Program-made: the position numbers and the translations under genes
Source: Rodentibacter genomosp. 1
GTDB taxonomy: Bacteria; Pseudomonadota; Gammaproteobacteria; Enterobacterales; Pasteurellaceae
Assembly (NCBI RefSeq): GCF_001999285.1
Contig: NZ_MLHN01000016.1
Span: 1-64,000 of the forward strand
Length of the DNA: 64,000 nucleotides
Reading direction: 5' to 3'
The notes under the pieces: model-generated
The model's database searches: none
Told to the model about the DNA's origin: nothing
Seen by the model: only the letters and a program-made list of their open reading frames with translations
In this document: one piece after another, positions 61,299 to 64,000 of the stretch
Layout: each line of letters starts with the position of its first letter
How positions within the stretch are numbered: position 1 is the stretch's first letter

Positions 61299-62513
61299 TT
61301 AACCTAATAAATGATTAAAAGGTTCGATGGTGACGGTTTCACCGGCGTTCACATTGCCTCTGTCTTGTTCTAATACAATAAAACAATTGCTTTTCACAAA
61401 GGCACTGAATAAATGTGAACCTTGAAATCCTACCGGTTGCACTTCAATTTTTCCTTCCGAATTGATCTGATAAAAACCACGTTGGAAATCTAAACGCCCC
61501 GGTGTTTTTTTCAAATTTGTGGCTGCGATAGACGAAAAGTGCGGTGGTTTTTTCCAACATTTTTGCCCTTGAAGTTTCGCAATTAAGGGTTGAACCAGTT
61601 GATAAAAGGTCACCAAGGCTGAAACCGGATTGCCCGGTAATCCACAGAACCACGCATTTTCAAGTTTGCCAAAGGCGAAAGGTTTCCCCGGTTTGATCGC
61701 CAGTTTCCAAAAATTAATTTTTCCTACTTTCTCTAACACGGTTTTTGTAAAATCCGCTTCTCCCACAGAAACGCCACCGCTGGTTATCACAAGGTCTGCT
61801 TGTTTTTGAGCATTGATAAAGGCTTTTTCAAATTCGGCTTCATTATCGGGGAGTAAACCAACATCAATCACATCACAATGTAACGCCTCAAGTAATAATT
61901 TAATCGTGAAACGATTGGTATCATAAATTTGACCGGTTTGAAGCGGTTTCCCCACTTCAACCAATTCATCACCGGTGGAAAGTATGGCGACTTTCAAACG
62001 TGGATAGCACTTTACTTCGGCAATACCGAGAGAGGCTAATAAGGGCAAAGAAACCGCATTTAAAGGCGAACCTTGCGTCAAAACAATCTCGCCTTGTTTC
62101 ACATCTTCACCGATACGGCGAATATTTTGGTTTGGTTGGGGAAGCTCGGAAAAGGTGGCGGTGCCATCTGCATTCAGTGTTACTTGCTCTTGCATAATGA
62201 CGGCATCCGTGCCTGCCGGAATCATTGCTCCTGTCATTATTCTGACCGCACTTTGTGGCGCCCACTCGTCTTGGAAAGGATTGCCCGCAAAGGATTTACC
62301 CGCAACAGAAAGCGTGAGGGATTGTTGTAAATCTGACAAACGCACTGCATAACCGTCCATTGCGGAATTATCAAAAGAAGGCACATTAATCGGGGAAATC
62401 ACATTTTCCGCACAAACTCGATTTGCTGCATCTTGTAAATTAACGGTTTCGGTAATTGAGGGAGCGGAGAGTTGTTCCAGCATTTGATTGCGTGCTTGAT
62501 CCAAGGTGAGCAT
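61299..62513 (-). CDS. moeA: Molybdopterin molybdenumtransferase MoeA
   Basis: MoeA inserts molybdate into adenylated molybdopterin. The 404-residue protein has FDNSAMDGYAVR near residue 50, VRIMTGAMIPAGTDAVIMQE, the MoCF domain LSTGDELVEVGKPL, TSGGVSVGEADFT, and GLPGNPVSALVTF. Length is close to E. coli MoeA (411). It heads the moeAB pair. An AAGGA ribosome binding site lies 8 bp before the ATG. Three genes for molybdoenzymes are not in the window, but their cofactor pathway evidently operates. Confidence 0.96.
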   Translation of the reverse strand: MLTLDQARNQMLEQLSAPSITETVNLQDAANRVCAENVISPINVPSFDNSAMDGYAVRLSDLQQSLTLSVAGKSFAGNPFQDEWAPQSAVRIMTGAMIPAGTDAVIMQEQVTLNADGTATFSELPQPNQNIRRIGEDVKQGEIVLTQGSPLNAVSLPLLASLGIAEVKCYPRLKVAILSTGDELVEVGKPLQTGQIYDTNRFTIKLLLEALHCDVIDVGLLPDNEAEFEKAFINAQKQADLVITSGGVSVGEADFTKTVLEKVGKINFWKLAIKPGKPFAFGKLENAWFCGLPGNPVSALVTFYQLVQPLIAKLQGQKCWKKPPHFSSIAATNLKKTPGRLDFQRGFYQINSEGKIEVQPVGFQGSHLFSAFVKSNCFIVLEQDRGNVNAGETVTIEPFNHLLG

Positions 62514-62650
62514 AGGAAAATCCTTATTGGAGAAAAATTGTCGGCTATTTTATCCCTAAAGATTCATTCATTCAAATAAGCAATTTTTCTCATTTTACGA
62601 TCGGTTTATCCTTTGCTAGAATACCGCATCATTTTTTTAGGAAGACTGTT

Positions 62651-63307
62651 ATGAGCGAAATTTCACCCGATGCCCTAAGTGTTCGAGATGCTTTAAGAGA
62701 AAAAGGCATTGAAACCCCAATGATTGACCCGAGCAAAAATAAAGATGAACGCCGTATTGGCATTGCCAAACATATGAATGAAGTGATGAAACTCATTGGG
62801 TTAGATTTGGCGGATGACAGTTTGGAAGAAACGCCTCATCGTTTGGCAAAAATGTTTATTGATGAAATCTTCAGTGGAATGGATTATGCCAATTTCCCGA
62901 AAATGACAAAGATTAAAAATCAAATGAAAGTGAGTGAAATGGTACAAGTGAATGACATCACACTTACCAGCACTTGCGAACATCATTTTGTCACCATTGA
63001 CGGCAAAGTTTGTGTGGCATACTACCCGAAAGATTGGGTGATTGGTCTGTCTAAAATCAACCGAATTGTGTCCTTTTTCGCCCAACGTCCACAAGTGCAA
63101 GAGCGATTAACAGAACAGCTTCTCACCGCCTTTCAAACCATTTTGGAAACCGATGATGTGGCGGTTTATGTGAAAGCCACCCACTTTTGTGTAAAAGCCC
63201 GTGGTATTAAAGACACCCACAGCTACACCGTCACCTCCGCTTATGGCGGTGTATTCTTAGAAGACCGGGATACACGCAAAGAATTTCTCGCCACTGTTCA
63301 AAAATAA
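62651..63307 (+). CDS. folE: GTP cyclohydrolase I (zinc type)
   Basis: FolE converts GTP to 7,8-dihydroneopterin triphosphate, the first step of folate synthesis. The 218-residue protein has the zinc-site [14 protein letters not shown] and the second zinc cysteine in [13 protein letters not shown], plus [10 protein letters not shown] and GLSKINRIV. Length is near E. coli FolE (222). It is divergent from moeA. No terminator is evident downstream; the following gap contains a MITE-like core. Confidence 0.97.
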   Translation: MSEISPDALSVRDALREKGIETPMIDPSKNKDERRIGIAKHMNEVMKLIGLDLADDSLEETPHRLAKMFIDEIFSGMDYANFPKMTKIKNQMKVSEMVQVNDITLTSTCEHHFVTIDGKVCVAYYPKDWVIGLSKINRIVSFFAQRPQVQERLTEQLLTAFQTILETDDVAVYVKATHFCVKARGIKDTHSYTVTSAYGGVFLEDRDTRKEFLATVQK

Positions 63308-63739
63308 ATCCTAAATTCCTAAACGATAAAGCGTAAGGACACACCGCGTGTGTCCGTTATAAAATCAACCAATTTCAATAGGTTATAAACGGACACACGC
63401 AGTGTGTCCCTACCGTTTTCCCTAAAATCACATTTTCAGCAGCTAAAAATCTAAAATTTAGCCCTATTTTCGACCGCACTTTTCTCCGATTTATTCCTCC
63501 ATTTCTTGAAAACCAAATGCGCCCTTTATCCCACGATTCCCACAGGTCAGTTTGTTGAAAAATCACAGGCAAATTTTAAGCCATTAATGGTTTCTTGCGC
63601 CAAATCATTGGGTTGAATTGTTTTTGCTCAAATTGTTCAATTTTTGCTTTACTTTTGTTTTTTTTTTGTACGATATTGCCGTTTTTGCTTGCAAAAACAG
63701 AAACATACTCACAGAAATTGATTTAATTTGGAGGTAACA
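63308..63739. other. Intergenic gap between folE and the lipoprotein gene
   Basis: This 432-bp gap holds a MITE-like core at 63332-63413, an uptake signal at 63473 and an A/T-rich leader with long T-runs near 63640-63675. The open frames in it are short and unsupported; I see no gene. Confidence 0.7.
63332..63413. repeat. Core-only copy of the MITE-like element, inverted
   Basis: Two palindromic GGACACAC...GTGTGTCC blocks are separated by about 38 bp. Read on the minus strand, the 82 bases align to positions 52589-52669 of the complete element, with a stretch of about 24 identical bases next to GTGTGTCCCTAC. The outer terminal repeats are missing. Confidence 0.65.
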
Positions 63740-64000
63740 ATGAACGTTACGATGAAAAAAACAGCAGCGGCAGCGATTGTGGCTTTAATGTTGAGCGGAT
63801 GTAAAATTTTTGGTTCTTCCGGTAGCCATACACCTCAACCGATTGAACCTGTTCCAACAGTGAAAGCGATTGATTACAGCAAACAATCCGTACAACAGCT
63901 TGAGCAAAGTGCGACAACAGCACAAAAAGTACTAAGCGATAGCCAAACCAAACTTACCCAAGTGGAAACTCAAATTACGGAAATTAACCGTCGTATTACC
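63740..64000 (+). CDS. Putative outer-membrane or inner-membrane lipoprotein, N-terminal part (runs past the window)
   Basis: The gene begins with a strong GGAGG ribosome binding site and ATG at 63740. The frame is open for all 87 codons to the window end. The first 21 residues are a lipoprotein signal ending in the lipobox LSGC, so Cys21 would be acylated (finally by Lnt). Residues 22-45 are a Pro/Ser-rich linker, and from about 50 onward the heptad-rich SVQQLEQSATTAQKVL and TQVETQITEI predict a coiled coil. I do not recognise the family. Confidence 0.8.
   Translation, partial: MNVTMKKTAAAAIVALMLSGCKIFGSSGSHTPQPIEPVPTVKAIDYSKQSVQQLEQSATTAQKVLSDSQTKLTQVETQITEINRRIT

Noticed and set aside
63332-63413. 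Repeats as a CRISPR array
   Set aside because: The repeated blocks are inverted palindromes, only two in number per locus and without regular unique spacers. No cas genes are present.

Overview
The window comes from a member of the Pasteurellaceae, most likely the Haemophilus/Aggregatibacter lineage. I located at least 40 exact copies of the 9-base uptake signal AAGTGCGGT (or its complement), about one per 1.6 kb. That is the Haemophilus-type signal, not the Actinobacillus pleuropneumoniae type. The family assignment is also supported by low G+C, a fused gamma-glutamylcysteine ligase/glutathione synthetase, an ATP-dependent DNA ligase with a signal peptide, and gene groups known from H. influenzae. 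Species cannot be fixed from the sequence alone.

Layout. 1-1205: right part of a mobile element, with the end of an IS1595-type transposase, two convergent small coiled-coil/winged-helix genes and a right terminal repeat. 1299-8573: corC-lnt, then mlaFEDCB-ibaG-murA (outer-membrane lipid transport running into peptidoglycan precursor synthesis). 8648-13541 (minus strand): DUF455 ferritin-like protein, tesB, nrdD and grpE, with NrdR and FNR sites before nrdD. 13659-22820: nadK, SOS-controlled recN, two membrane genes, hrpA, nudF, cpdA. 23084-31172: miaB, secreted ligase (minus), gmhA, arginine transporter artPIQM, a zinc-ribbon gene and cstA with a perfect CRP site. 31362-49599: the complete dcw cluster mraZ-rsmH-ftsL-ftsI-murE-murF-mraY-murD-ftsW-murG-murC-ddlB-ftsQ-ftsA-ftsZ-lpxC, all on the plus strand. 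49695-52510: ushA and pheA. 52818-62513 (minus): gyrA, htrA, gshF, hpt, moeB, moeA. 62651-64000: folE and the start of a lipoprotein gene.

Most of the window is housekeeping. Envelope biogenesis dominates (lnt, mla, murA, dcw, lpxC, gmhA, htrA). The least explained material is a family of short non-coding elements with inverted ends. One copy (52545-52713) is flanked by a perfect 8-bp direct repeat, and its right end is the same as the right end of the transposase-bearing element at 1173-1199. This suggests the short elements are non-autonomous derivatives (MITEs) of that IS1595-type element. Degenerate copies lie at 22867-22980 and 59655-59820, and a core-only copy at 63332-63413. Other points worth checking are an FtsZ without the usual C-terminal DIPxFLR peptide, a MoeB that has lost all four zinc-binding cysteines, and a three-copy 10-bp-spaced GTGGT array in front of mraZ.
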